A stretch of DNA of 5,003 nucleotides from Acidobacteriaceae bacterium (GTDB taxonomy: Bacteria; Acidobacteriota; Terriglobia; Terriglobales; Acidobacteriaceae), in NCBI GenBank assembly GCA_030040395.1, contig JASHTU010000223.1, positions 1 to 5,003 of the forward strand. The letters are read 5' to 3'. The notes beneath the pieces were generated by a model. The model was not told where the DNA came from and did not search any database. It saw only the letters and a list, made by a program, of their open reading frames with translations. Positions within the stretch are counted from its first letter, which is position 1, and each line of letters begins with the position of its first letter. A program made the translations under genes and the position numbers. Positions 1 to 5,003 of the stretch are shown one piece after another.

Positions 1-726
1 ATCACGCTGGCGGGGCAGATTTCGAATCCCACGCCGGGCATGCTGTACCGGATCATGAAGGCTCCGCACGGGTCATCGGCCTTTACGCCGGTGGTCAACG
101 AACCCGCCGGACTTACCTTGACTCTGAACGTTTTCAGCGGGGGGGTGTGGACGGAGAGCGAACAGACCTTCCACGCCAATGCGGAGGGCTATTACCCCTA
201 CCAGGACTACTCGCCGGACCACACCGTGGTAGGGCATTTGCTGGGAGTCTGGTACTCCACGGTGGCCGACACCGGCTACGCCTACGACGTGCGCGTGGAC
301 CTCTACAATGCGCCGAATCCCGATATCGACAGCAACGTGGTGACGGTGCTGGTGAACAACGCAACGCCGGTGGCTACGCTGACGCCGACCTTCGGGGAAT
401 GCGGAAAGGTGGCGCCGGGCGACACGATCACGGGCACGTTTACGGCGACGGCCACGGATTTTGGCTCCTTCGGGTTTACCATCCTGCCTCCAGGACCCGC
501 GAACGGCGTGTTGCCGTCGCCGGCTTCGGGAGTCTCGAACGAACTCGGCGGGACGATCGCCGATCCGGGCGTCAGCAGCGAGGCGTTCACGTTGAACACC
601 ACGGGAATGGATCCTTGCGGCTACTCCCTGACCGTGGGGGTGTGGGACCGCACCAACGTCAACAGCGGGGAAACCAGCAATTACAACCAGGCTTCGGCGG
701 GGTTCTGCCTGCAAACCGGCAGTTAG
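1..726 (+). CDS. Beta-rich protein of unknown function, 5'-truncated by window edge
   Basis: The frame is open from base 1 to the TAG at 724-726, so the gene very probably starts upstream; an ATG at 40 is internal-looking and has no clear ribosome binding site. The 241 visible residues are rich in Gly, Thr, Val, Asn and Pro, with alternating hydrophobic and polar residues typical of beta-sandwich or Ig-like proteins. There is no transmembrane segment and no enzyme motif I recognise. The only three cysteines are in the second half (visible residues 134, 206 and 236). The segment MDPCGYSLTVGVWDRTNVNS (residues 203-222) followed by GFCL (234-237) looks like a conserved C-terminal signature; I think I have seen similar tails in acidobacterial proteins but cannot name the family. 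Secretion or a surface/fibre role is possible but a signal peptide, if any, is outside the window. It is followed by a 207-base gap and then two small genes. Confidence 0.75.
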   Translation: MTLAGQISNPTPGMLYRIMKAPHGSSAFTPVVNEPAGLTLTLNVFSGGVWTESEQTFHANAEGYYPYQDYSPDHTVVGHLLGVWYSTVADTGYAYDVRVDLYNAPNPDIDSNVVTVLVNNATPVATLTPTFGECGKVAPGDTITGTFTATATDFGSFGFTILPPGPANGVLPSPASGVSNELGGTIADPGVSSEAFTLNTTGMDPCGYSLTVGVWDRTNVNSGETSNYNQASAGFCLQTGS

Positions 727-770
727 GACCACAGCCACACTTGGCGATTTGCTGATTGGGGATGCCTTTG

Positions 771-822
771 TGGGCGCCCACCCTCGCCGCCAAAACAACG
801 CCGCGGCGAGGATTGGCGCCCA
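771..822. repeat. Strong two-part inverted repeat between genes
   Basis: The outer arms TGGGCGCC (771-778) and GGCGCCCA (815-822) pair perfectly. The inner arms CCTCGCCGC (782-790) and GCGGCGAGG (803-811) also pair perfectly. They are separated by a 3x3 internal loop (CAC/ATT) and closed by a 12-base A-rich loop (791-802). That is 17 base pairs in 52 bases. Neither strand has a T run after the stem, so it is not a canonical intrinsic terminator. It could still stop or protect the 3' end of the upstream transcript, or be a REP-like element. It lies 44 bases after the stop codon at 726. Confidence 0.7.
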
Positions 823-858
823 AGCAATGAAGGAGGTCGGCGGGCTTCCCCTTAAGAG

Positions 859-904
859 CGGACGGAGTTCCTTGTTTCCCTTTCCCCAGGAGGGGCTCCG
901 TCTG
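859..904 (+). other. Nested inverted repeat in the leader of the DUF1360-like gene
   Basis: CGGACGGAG (859-867) can pair with CTCCGTCTG (896-904), with one G-U wobble. Inside it CCCC (884-887) pairs with GGGG (892-895) across an AGGA loop. The GGGG arm abuts the outer right arm, so the two helices could stack coaxially with a 16-base pyrimidine-rich bulge on the left. The element ends 29 bases before the ATG at 934 and just upstream of the GGAAGGG ribosome binding site (921-927). It could be a leader RNA structure affecting translation; this is inferred from pairing alone and no known riboswitch class is recognised. Confidence 0.4.
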
Positions 905-933
905 CCCCACTTGACGAACTGGAAGGGCGCGGG

Positions 934-1260
934 ATGGACGACTACGGCCCAATCTGGCGATTCGTCCTTTCCGCGCTCGCGGTCTGGCGCATAACTCACC
1001 TTCTCGCCGAGGAAGACGGCCCATGGGACCTGGTGGTGCGTTTGCGCAGGGCCCTGGGTGACGGCTTTTGGGGGCGTTTGATGGATTGTTTCTATTGTCT
1101 GAGCCTTTGGATTTCCCTCGCGATTTCCTTCTGGCTTGCAAGTGGCTGGGTGGAAATCCTTCTCCACTGGCAGGCCCTGTCTGGCGCGGCCTGCCTGTTG
1201 GAGAAGGCGACGACCAGGGCAAAGAACGAGACGGCGCCCGGAAAGATTTCCGCACCTTGA
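934..1260 (+). CDS. Small DUF1360-like membrane protein
   Basis: This 108-residue protein resembles the DUF1360 family, small membrane proteins of unknown function found in bacteria and phages. Visible hallmarks are an N-terminal hydrophobic helix (about residues 6-20) running into WRITHLLAEEDGPWD (18-32), a basic segment LRRALG (37-42), and a CFYC cysteine pair (52-55) at the head of further hydrophobic stretches (about 56-70 and 71-89). The tail (90-108) is polar and basic. The WRxTxLLxxEdGPwd pattern and a CxxC followed by a Trp-rich membrane segment are what made me choose this family. The start is supported by GGAAGGG at 921-927, six bases before the ATG. The next gene begins 41 bases downstream, suggesting co-transcription. 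The CxxC could be redox-active or bind metal, but that is inference; no function is established. Confidence 0.8.
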   Translation: MDDYGPIWRFVLSALAVWRITHLLAEEDGPWDLVVRLRRALGDGFWGRLMDCFYCLSLWISLAISFWLASGWVEILLHWQALSGAACLLEKATTRAKNETAPGKISAP

Positions 1261-1301
1261 ATTGCGGCTCTTCAAATTGCCGAGGACCAAGGAGACACGC
1301 C

Positions 1302-1523
1302 ATGTGTTGTGGTCAAAAGAGAAGCGCGATGAAGGCGGACGGCGCGCCCAACCCAACGGCGGTGAAGCTGCTTTACCGGGGGCAATTCCCGATCAACGTT
1401 CGGGGCTCGGTGACGGGCCAGGTTTATCAGTTTGCAGCGCGGCACTCGGCGCAACTGGTGGACCCGCTGGACGCAACCGCGATGACGCAAACGAGGTTGT
1501 TCAAACAAATCCCATGGCGATAG
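1302..1523 (+). CDS. Small Met-Cys-Cys-Gly protein of unknown function
   Basis: The 73-residue product begins MCCGQKRSAM. After a polar spacer (residues 11-20) comes a compact predicted beta domain: VKLLYRGQFPINVRG (21-35), SVTGQVYQF (36-44), and VDPLDATAMTQTRLF (53-67). The start is chosen because AAGGAG (1289-1294) lies seven bases before the ATG, an ideal ribosome binding site, although the frame is open further upstream inside the DUF1360-like gene. The pattern of a short strand, VxGxVTGxxYxF, and VDPxDA then a hydrophobic tail recurs, as far as I recall, in small proteins next to phage or capsid-like genes, but I cannot name a family. It has no signal peptide or membrane helix. It probably shares a transcript with the gene just upstream. 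Confidence 0.72.
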   Translation: MCCGQKRSAMKADGAPNPTAVKLLYRGQFPINVRGSVTGQVYQFAARHSAQLVDPLDATAMTQTRLFKQIPWR

Positions 1524-1624
1524 ATCACCAGTCCCCCCACGGGCGGCGCGCCGGCAGCGGAGGCGAGCGGCGGGTGCGGCCGCCGGCCTGCAGATACACA
1601 CACGGGTTTTCCCAGCGCAACCCG
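1524..1624 (+). other. GC-rich spacer with imperfect inverted repeat
   Basis: This gap separates the left gene block from the sigma-factor operon. GCCGGCAGC (1550-1558) pairs with GCCGCCGGC (1579-1587) with one mismatch across a 20-base loop. The palindrome GGCGCGCC is at 1545-1552. No T run follows, so a terminator cannot be claimed, and such pairing is common by chance in sequence this GC-rich. The right end carries the promoter-like dyad described separately. Confidence 0.3.
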
Positions 1625-1634
1625 ATGATATACT
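1603..1634 (+). promoter_or_regulatory. Putative extended -10 promoter with operator-like dyad for the sigma operon
   Basis: CGGGTT (1603-1608) and AACCCG (1619-1624) form a perfect dyad with a 10-base centre. Immediately right of it is TGATATACT (1626-1634), a good extended -10 in an otherwise GC-rich region. The best -35 is weak: TTTTCC (1607-1612, 16-base spacing), which sits inside the dyad. Transcription would start near 1641. An ECF-type reading is also possible (GCAACC at 1617-1622 and CGTC at 1637-1640), but its 14-base spacing is short. The ATG at 1625 overlaps the -10, so if this is the real promoter, the sigma gene must start further in, at the TTG at 1664. All of this is inference from sequence. 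Confidence 0.35.
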
Positions 1635-2248
1635 TGCGTCCTGGTGAAATTGCGGAGAGCATTTTGCGATTTCAAGCGTTCGACGCAAGTTACATCGAGA
1701 GTCTCTGCGCCGGAGACGTTCGCACGCAGGAGCATTTTGCCAGCTACTTTACGGAGTTGCTGCATCTCAAGCTTCGCTCGCGGCTCAAGTCTCCGCAGGC
1801 CATCGAGGACGTGCGCCAGGAGACGTTCGCGCGGGTGTTGACCTCTCTGCGCAAAGAGGGGGCGGTGCAGAGGCCGGAGCGGCTGGGGGCCTTTGTCAAC
1901 GCGGTGTGCAACAACGTCCTCTTCGAGCATTACCGCGCCTCCGCGCGCAGCGAGTCACTGGACGACGAAGGCCAGGCGGAGCTGCCGTCGTCGGACCCGG
2001 ATATCTTGACGGCTTTCACCGCCAAGCAACTGCAGAGCAAGGTTCGCGAGATCCTGCTGGTTATGCCTAGCCGGGACCGGGAACTGCTGAAAGCGGTGTT
2101 TCTGGAAGAGCGGGACCGGGATGAGGTTTGCCGCGAGTTTGGCGTAGACCGCGAATACCTGCGGGTTTTGCTGTTCCGGGCCAAACAGGAGTTCAAGAGC
2201 GAATATCTGAAAAAGGTGGGCGCCGGCGCATACGCAGGAGGGTGTTGA
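1625..2248 (+). CDS. RNA polymerase sigma factor, sigma-70 family (ECF-like)
   Basis: The product directs RNA polymerase to promoters in response to a signal, most likely held in check by the adjacent anti-sigma factor. From the ATG it is 207 residues, usual for ECF-type factors. Region 2 spans about 36-107, with the IEDVRQETFARVL segment (60-72) that matches region 2.2 and LGAFVNAVCNNVLFEHYR (87-104) for regions 2.3-2.4. An acidic linker (about 108-127) leads to region 4 at about 135-192, with the helix-turn-helix RDEVCREFGVDREYLRVLLF (165-184). There is no sigma-3 domain. The start is unsettled. The ATG at 1625 lacks a ribosome binding site, whereas TTG at 1664 (residue 14, giving 194 residues) has GGAGAG at 1654-1659 and starts close to the conserved core. 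It lies 58 bases before the anti-sigma gene. Confidence 0.9.
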   Translation: MIYLRPGEIAESILRFQAFDASYIESLCAGDVRTQEHFASYFTELLHLKLRSRLKSPQAIEDVRQETFARVLTSLRKEGAVQRPERLGAFVNAVCNNVLFEHYRASARSESLDDEGQAELPSSDPDILTAFTAKQLQSKVREILLVMPSRDRELLKAVFLEERDRDEVCREFGVDREYLRVLLFRAKQEFKSEYLKKVGAGAYAGGC

Positions 2249-2306
2249 AACGGCCGGGCTCGCAGACTCACCATAACAATAGGTGCGACCACCGAGGATG
2301 GAAGCC

Positions 2307-2987
2307 ATGAATCATCACGAAGCAGAAGAGCAGATGGCGGTGGAACGGTACCTCTTAGACGAGCTCACGCCCGAGGTCCGGGAGGCCTTTGAACAACACT
2401 ATTTCGATTGTCCGGAGTGCGCTCTGGATTTGCGCATCGGGGCGGCTTTTGCGGATGAAGCCAAAGCGCTGCCGCGCGAATTGGCTCCAGCCACGCCCGC
2501 GCCCGCGCCGGCTCGCCCGGAGGCGAAGAAGCCAAAGGGTTTTCTGTGGTGGCGGCCGGTTTTTGCCGTGCCCGTGTTCGCTCTATTGCTGGCTGTGATT
2601 GGATACCAGAATCTGGCCACCCTGCCGGCGCTGCGAACCGAAGCTGCGCAACCTCGCCTTCTGCCCTGGACTCTGCTTCATGCGGAAACCAGGGGCAGCG
2701 GCCCGCTGGCTTTGCAGGCGGATCGCACCCAGGGCGCGGTGCTGCTCATCGATCTGCCACAGGATTCAGCCGATACATCCTATGCGTTCGAACTGTACAA
2801 CCAGCGTGGGATGCGGATCTGGACGAAAACAGAAGAAGCTCTGGGCGAAGGACGAACGGTTTCCATCTTGATTCCCGGCCCCGTGTTGCAGGAGGGATCC
2901 GATATTCTGGCTATCTCCGGCATTGCCTCTAACGGCGAACGGACGGAAATCGACCGGCGTAGTCTCGAAATCCACTTTGTCAAATAG
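2307..2987 (+). CDS. Membrane-anchored zinc-finger anti-sigma factor
   Basis: This 226-residue protein probably binds the upstream sigma factor in the cytoplasm and releases it on an envelope signal. Its N-terminal domain (about 1-50) has the ZAS/zf-HC2 layout: YLLDELTPEVREAFEQHYFD leading to His31-x3-Cys35-x2-Cys38, with His3/His4 as possible fourth zinc ligand. A Pro/Ala-rich linker (60-72) and a Lys/Trp patch (74-82) precede one transmembrane helix, about 83-103. The C-terminal 120 residues form a predicted beta-rich domain outside the membrane, ending at Lys226; it carries no motif I recognise. I chose the ATG at 2307 because GAGG (2294-2297) precedes it by nine bases; an in-frame ATG at 2298 has no such site. 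Pairing with a sigma gene directly upstream is the classic arrangement. The next gene starts 38 bases later. Confidence 0.88.
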   Translation: MNHHEAEEQMAVERYLLDELTPEVREAFEQHYFDCPECALDLRIGAAFADEAKALPRELAPATPAPAPARPEAKKPKGFLWWRPVFAVPVFALLLAVIGYQNLATLPALRTEAAQPRLLPWTLLHAETRGSGPLALQADRTQGAVLLIDLPQDSADTSYAFELYNQRGMRIWTKTEEALGEGRTVSILIPGPVLQEGSDILAISGIASNGERTEIDRRSLEIHFVK

Positions 2988-2992
2988 AAGCA

Positions 2993-3009
2993 TTTCAATT
3001 TTTTTGAAA
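2993..3009. repeat. Short A/T dyad between anti-sigma gene and the next gene
   Basis: TTTCAA (2993-2998) and TTGAAA (3004-3009) form a six-base dyad around five T residues, an AT island in GC-rich sequence. As RNA the hairpin would be weak, and the T run is in the loop rather than after the stem. It overlaps the purine run that leads into AGAAGG (3009-3014), the likely ribosome binding site of the next gene. It may be a protein-binding site, a weak modulator of that site, or nothing. Confidence 0.3.
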
Positions 3010-3025
3010 GAAGGCGCGCACCCCG

Positions 3026-3865
3026 ATGCCAGAAGAGATCCACCGGGAACACTTTTATCATGCGGAAGCCACTGCGCTTGAGGGCCGGTTACAGCTCCCT
3101 CTGGTCCAGGAAATCAAGCCCCAACTTTACGCCAAGCTGCCCGAGCGCGGCGGCTACTTGTCACAACGTGGCGCCGACTACCGCCTGGAAGGAGTCATCT
3201 CCTTTCGAGCCGCCTATACGCAGGTAGCGGGCAACCTCGACCTCAAGCCCGAGCACGGCTGGAGTACGCTGGCCACCGCGGCCATCGAAAACCTGAATGT
3301 GCTGGATGTGGTCACGGCCGACCGCGTGGTTGCCCAGGTTTCAACGGAACACCCGCTCGTGGGCTATGTGCCGAAGGTCACCTTTCTGGGCACGCGCTTC
3401 GAAAACCTGCGCATCGCCGGGCATCCGGTGAACCTGGAAATGGACCTCAACGTTTTGGGAGCCAAGCCGGAAAACGATGCGCCGTATGGAAGCCACCCGG
3501 GCTTTCTTCAGCGGGTCGCGGGTCAATTTGAACGGATCGCCGCAAATTCCGGTCTTCCGGGAGAAGTTTCTGAGCGTTATAATCGACTCCCGTCCAGCGC
3601 CGATGCTCCGGAGTCGATTGAATGCTCGTTGGTGAACCAAGCGGAAGGTTCTTTTCCCGGCCGATGCTTTGGCCACGTGATCGAGGTGCCGGATTTTGGG
3701 AGAATCTACCTCGCTACTGTGCGTTTGGAGCAGTCGGACTTCCAAAATGGAGTCCCAAAGCAGACCCTGATCAAGCTGACGATGATCGAGCTGAAGCTGG
3801 GTTGCCTGGCGAACGGGTTGACCGGAGTCGGCCAGACCGTCGTCAACGGACATACAAAGCCGTAG
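3026..3865 (+). CDS. Conserved-looking soluble protein of unknown function in a sigma/anti-sigma operon
   Basis: I cannot assign a known domain to this 279-residue protein. It starts MPEEIHREHFYHAEATALEG with no signal peptide and no transmembrane helix, so it looks cytoplasmic or exported by an unusual route. It is predicted beta-rich. Residues 80-140 (GWSTLATAAIENLNVLDVVT, then VVAQVSTEHP, VTFLGTRFENLRIAG) have the regular strand spacing of a beta-sandwich or beta-roll and faintly recall actinobacterial choice-of-anchor-type repeats. A charged, variable-looking middle (about 145-195) separates them from a second compact part, CFGHVIEVPDFGRIYLATVR (214-233) and TLIKLTMIELKLGC (247-260), ending NGHTKP. 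Cysteines are at 200, 214 and 260. AGAAGG (3009-3014) lies 11 bases before the ATG, a longer spacing than usual. The downstream TPR gene overlaps its 3' end. I recall similar proteins next to TPR-CHAT genes in Acidobacteriota, but this is unverified. Confidence 0.8.
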   Translation: MPEEIHREHFYHAEATALEGRLQLPLVQEIKPQLYAKLPERGGYLSQRGADYRLEGVISFRAAYTQVAGNLDLKPEHGWSTLATAAIENLNVLDVVTADRVVAQVSTEHPLVGYVPKVTFLGTRFENLRIAGHPVNLEMDLNVLGAKPENDAPYGSHPGFLQRVAGQFERIAANSGLPGEVSERYNRLPSSADAPESIECSLVNQAEGSFPGRCFGHVIEVPDFGRIYLATVRLEQSDFQNGVPKQTLIKLTMIELKLGCLANGLTGVGQTVVNGHTKP

Positions 3866-5003
3866 CCTGGCTGGTTGCGGCCTGCGTTGTGCTTGCGCCT
3901 GTCACAGGCGATCGCGCCGCTCCAGCCGAATCCGACTTCGCTCGGACATCCCTGTTGTTTCAACATGGTCAACTGGAGACCAGCCAGAATCTGGCTGCGT
4001 CCTATGTCCAGCGCTTCGGCCACGCCAGCCCGGAGTGGGCCGCCAAGTTCAGAATCCTGGAGGCGGAATCAGCCGCCTGGCGGGGAATGGACGCCGTAGT
4101 GCTGGAAACCCTTTCCGGCAGCTTCCCCGATCTCCACAATTCTGAAATCCAAATCCGACGGCTCTCGCTTCTGGCGCAGGCCCATGCGCATCTGCATCAG
4201 TTCAATGAAGCCGATGAAGAAATGCGGCAGGCGCTGGAAATGTGTTCGGCGATGGATGAGGCGGTGTGCAGCAAACCGTTGGAAGCGCAGGCGGGTCTGG
4301 CTATCGAGCGGGGAAACTACCCAGGAGCCTTCCGCTCCTATGCACAGAGTCTGGCCGTGGCTCGTAAGTTCGGCCAGGCTTTCGACGAAGCGGAAGCGCT
4401 GATGAACCTGGCGGTGGCATGCATGCTGGAAGAGCGCTTCGATGAGGCCATCGATTGGCTGCGCGCCTCAAACCGCGTGGCGGAGAAACTGGACGCTGAA
4501 GACATTCTTCTCAATAACACCGGCAATCTGGGTTGGGCGTTTTACCGGCTGGGCGACCGGGAGAAAGCGCTGGGCTTATACGAAGACGCGGAGAAGCGCG
4601 CCATGGCGCTTGGCGATATCGATGGCGCGATTACGTGGATCACCACCGCGGAATATGTGTACCAGGACTCGCACGATCTGGCGCAGGCCATGCGATCGTA
4701 TCGCGAGGCGCTCAAGCTGTCCTGGACCATCATGAACAAGGACGACATTGTCAATTCGCTCGAGGCCTTGGCGCATGTCTCGGTGGAGGAGGGCAAACTC
4801 GACCAGGCCGACGAATATTTGCGGCAGATTGACCCCTTGATGCGCGGGAATGCCAATCGTCTTGACGTCCTGGACGTGATGCTGGCGCAAGGGAGGATTG
4901 CGGCGGCGCGGCGCCAGGACGGGCAGGCCGAAATGCTTTTTCGCACCGTGGAAGATGACCCGGCGAGTCAAACCTCGATGCGCCTGGGAGCGGAACACGA
5001 ACT
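3802..5003 (+). CDS. Exported or membrane-anchored TPR protein, possibly N-terminal part of a TPR-CHAT protein; 3'-truncated
   Basis: The frame is open from after a TGA at 3619-3621 to the window edge. I start it at TTG 3802, giving a basic N-region (GERVDRSRPDRRQRTYK), a hydrophobic core AVAWLVAACVVLAPV (about 20-34) and a polar segment after it: a signal peptide or anchor. VAAC (25-28) also fits a lipobox, though hydrophobicity continues past the Cys. In-frame ATGs at 3622 and 3664 would overlap the upstream gene by 202-244 bases with a non-signal-like leader. No strong ribosome binding site supports any choice; the overlap suggests translational coupling. About 400 residues are visible. 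From roughly residue 122 onward there are about six TPR-like helical pairs, e.g. LAQAHAHLHQFNEADEEMRQ (124-143), LMNLAVACMLEERFDEAIDW and LGWAFYRLGDREKALGLYED. TPRs bind partner proteins. The LEAESAAWRG-type N-terminus resembles TPR-CHAT proteins, but no catalytic region is in view. Confidence 0.82.
   Translation, partial: MPGERVDRSRPDRRQRTYKAVAWLVAACVVLAPVTGDRAAPAESDFARTSLLFQHGQLETSQNLAASYVQRFGHASPEWAAKFRILEAESAAWRGMDAVVLETLSGSFPDLHNSEIQIRRLSLLAQAHAHLHQFNEADEEMRQALEMCSAMDEAVCSKPLEAQAGLAIERGNYPGAFRSYAQSLAVARKFGQAFDEAEALMNLAVACMLEERFDEAIDWLRASNRVAEKLDAEDILLNNTGNLGWAFYRLGDREKALGLYEDAEKRAMALGDIDGAITWITTAEYVYQDSHDLAQAMRSYREALKLSWTIMNKDDIVNSLEALAHVSVEEGKLDQADEYLRQIDPLMRGNANRLDVLDVMLAQGRIAAARRQDGQAEMLFRTVEDDPASQTSMRLGAEHE

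Noticed and set aside
771..822. Reading the strong inverted repeat as an intrinsic terminator
   Set aside because: No T run follows the stem on either strand; it is kept only as an inverted repeat.
827..994. Small + strand open frame near a perfect AAGGAGG (830-836)
   Set aside because: The AAGGAGG lies inside the frame after its ATG, and no start codon follows it at a usable distance. The frame overlaps the better supported DUF1360-like gene, and its product has no pattern.
73..1356. A 427-codon open frame on the - strand
   Set aside because: It runs antisense across three + strand genes with good ribosome binding sites, and its translation is Arg/Pro/Gly-rich and low in pattern. It is the product of GC-rich codon bias on the opposite strand.
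1136..1624. Upstream extension of the sigma-factor frame, including an ATG at 1514
   Set aside because: The frame is open but overlaps two other genes, and the translated part is Arg/Gly-rich with no similarity to sigma region 1. The sigma core begins after residue 20 counted from the ATG at 1625.
2993..3009. Reading the TTTCAA/TTGAAA dyad as a terminator between anti-sigma and orphan genes
   Set aside because: The stem is six A/T-rich pairs with its T run in the loop, which is too weak, and the short spacing argues for one transcript.
4542..4998. Open frames on the - strand opposite the TPR gene
   Set aside because: The + strand frame shows clear TPR helix patterning across the same bases; the antisense frames are Arg/Ser-rich shadows.
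1..5003. tRNA, rRNA, CRISPR repeats, transposase or insertion-sequence ends
   Set aside because: On reading through, I found no cloverleaf-like segment with a T-arm, no regularly spaced direct repeats, and no terminal inverted repeats with target duplication. A subtle example could be missed without computation.

Overview
The window is a GC-rich bacterial segment with every credible gene on the + strand. I recognise the protein styles from Acidobacteriota: an ECF-like sigma factor followed by a zinc-finger anti-sigma factor and a long TPR protein. That assignment comes from memory of the families and was not tested by a search.

There are two blocks. The left block (1-1523) holds three compact genes. 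First is the 3' part of a beta-rich, cysteine-poor protein of unknown role. After a 207-base gap with two strong inverted repeats comes a small DUF1360-like membrane protein, then a 73-residue protein beginning Met-Cys-Cys-Gly. I think small proteins of these last two kinds occur near phage-type structural genes, so the block could be the edge of a prophage-like or contractile-particle locus. Nothing in the window proves that.

The right block (about 1603-5003) looks like one operon: sigma-70 family factor, membrane-anchored anti-sigma factor with an HxxxCxxC zinc motif, a 279-residue soluble protein of unknown function, and an exported TPR protein that runs off the right edge. The gaps are 58 and 38 bases, and the last two genes overlap. 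A promoter-like extended -10 (TGATATACT) and a CGGGTT/AACCCG dyad sit directly in front of the sigma gene.

The simplest model is envelope signalling. The anti-sigma factor would hold the sigma factor at the membrane until its extracytoplasmic domain, perhaps helped by the TPR protein, senses a cue. The sigma factor would then be released to transcribe its own operon and others. The TPR protein resembles the N-terminal part of TPR-CHAT (caspase-like) proteins, but any CHAT domain lies beyond the window. If present, it would make this a sigma-controlled protease or cell-fate module with an undescribed third component, the best candidate here for a new system. No tRNA, rRNA, CRISPR array, transposase or canonical intrinsic terminator was seen.
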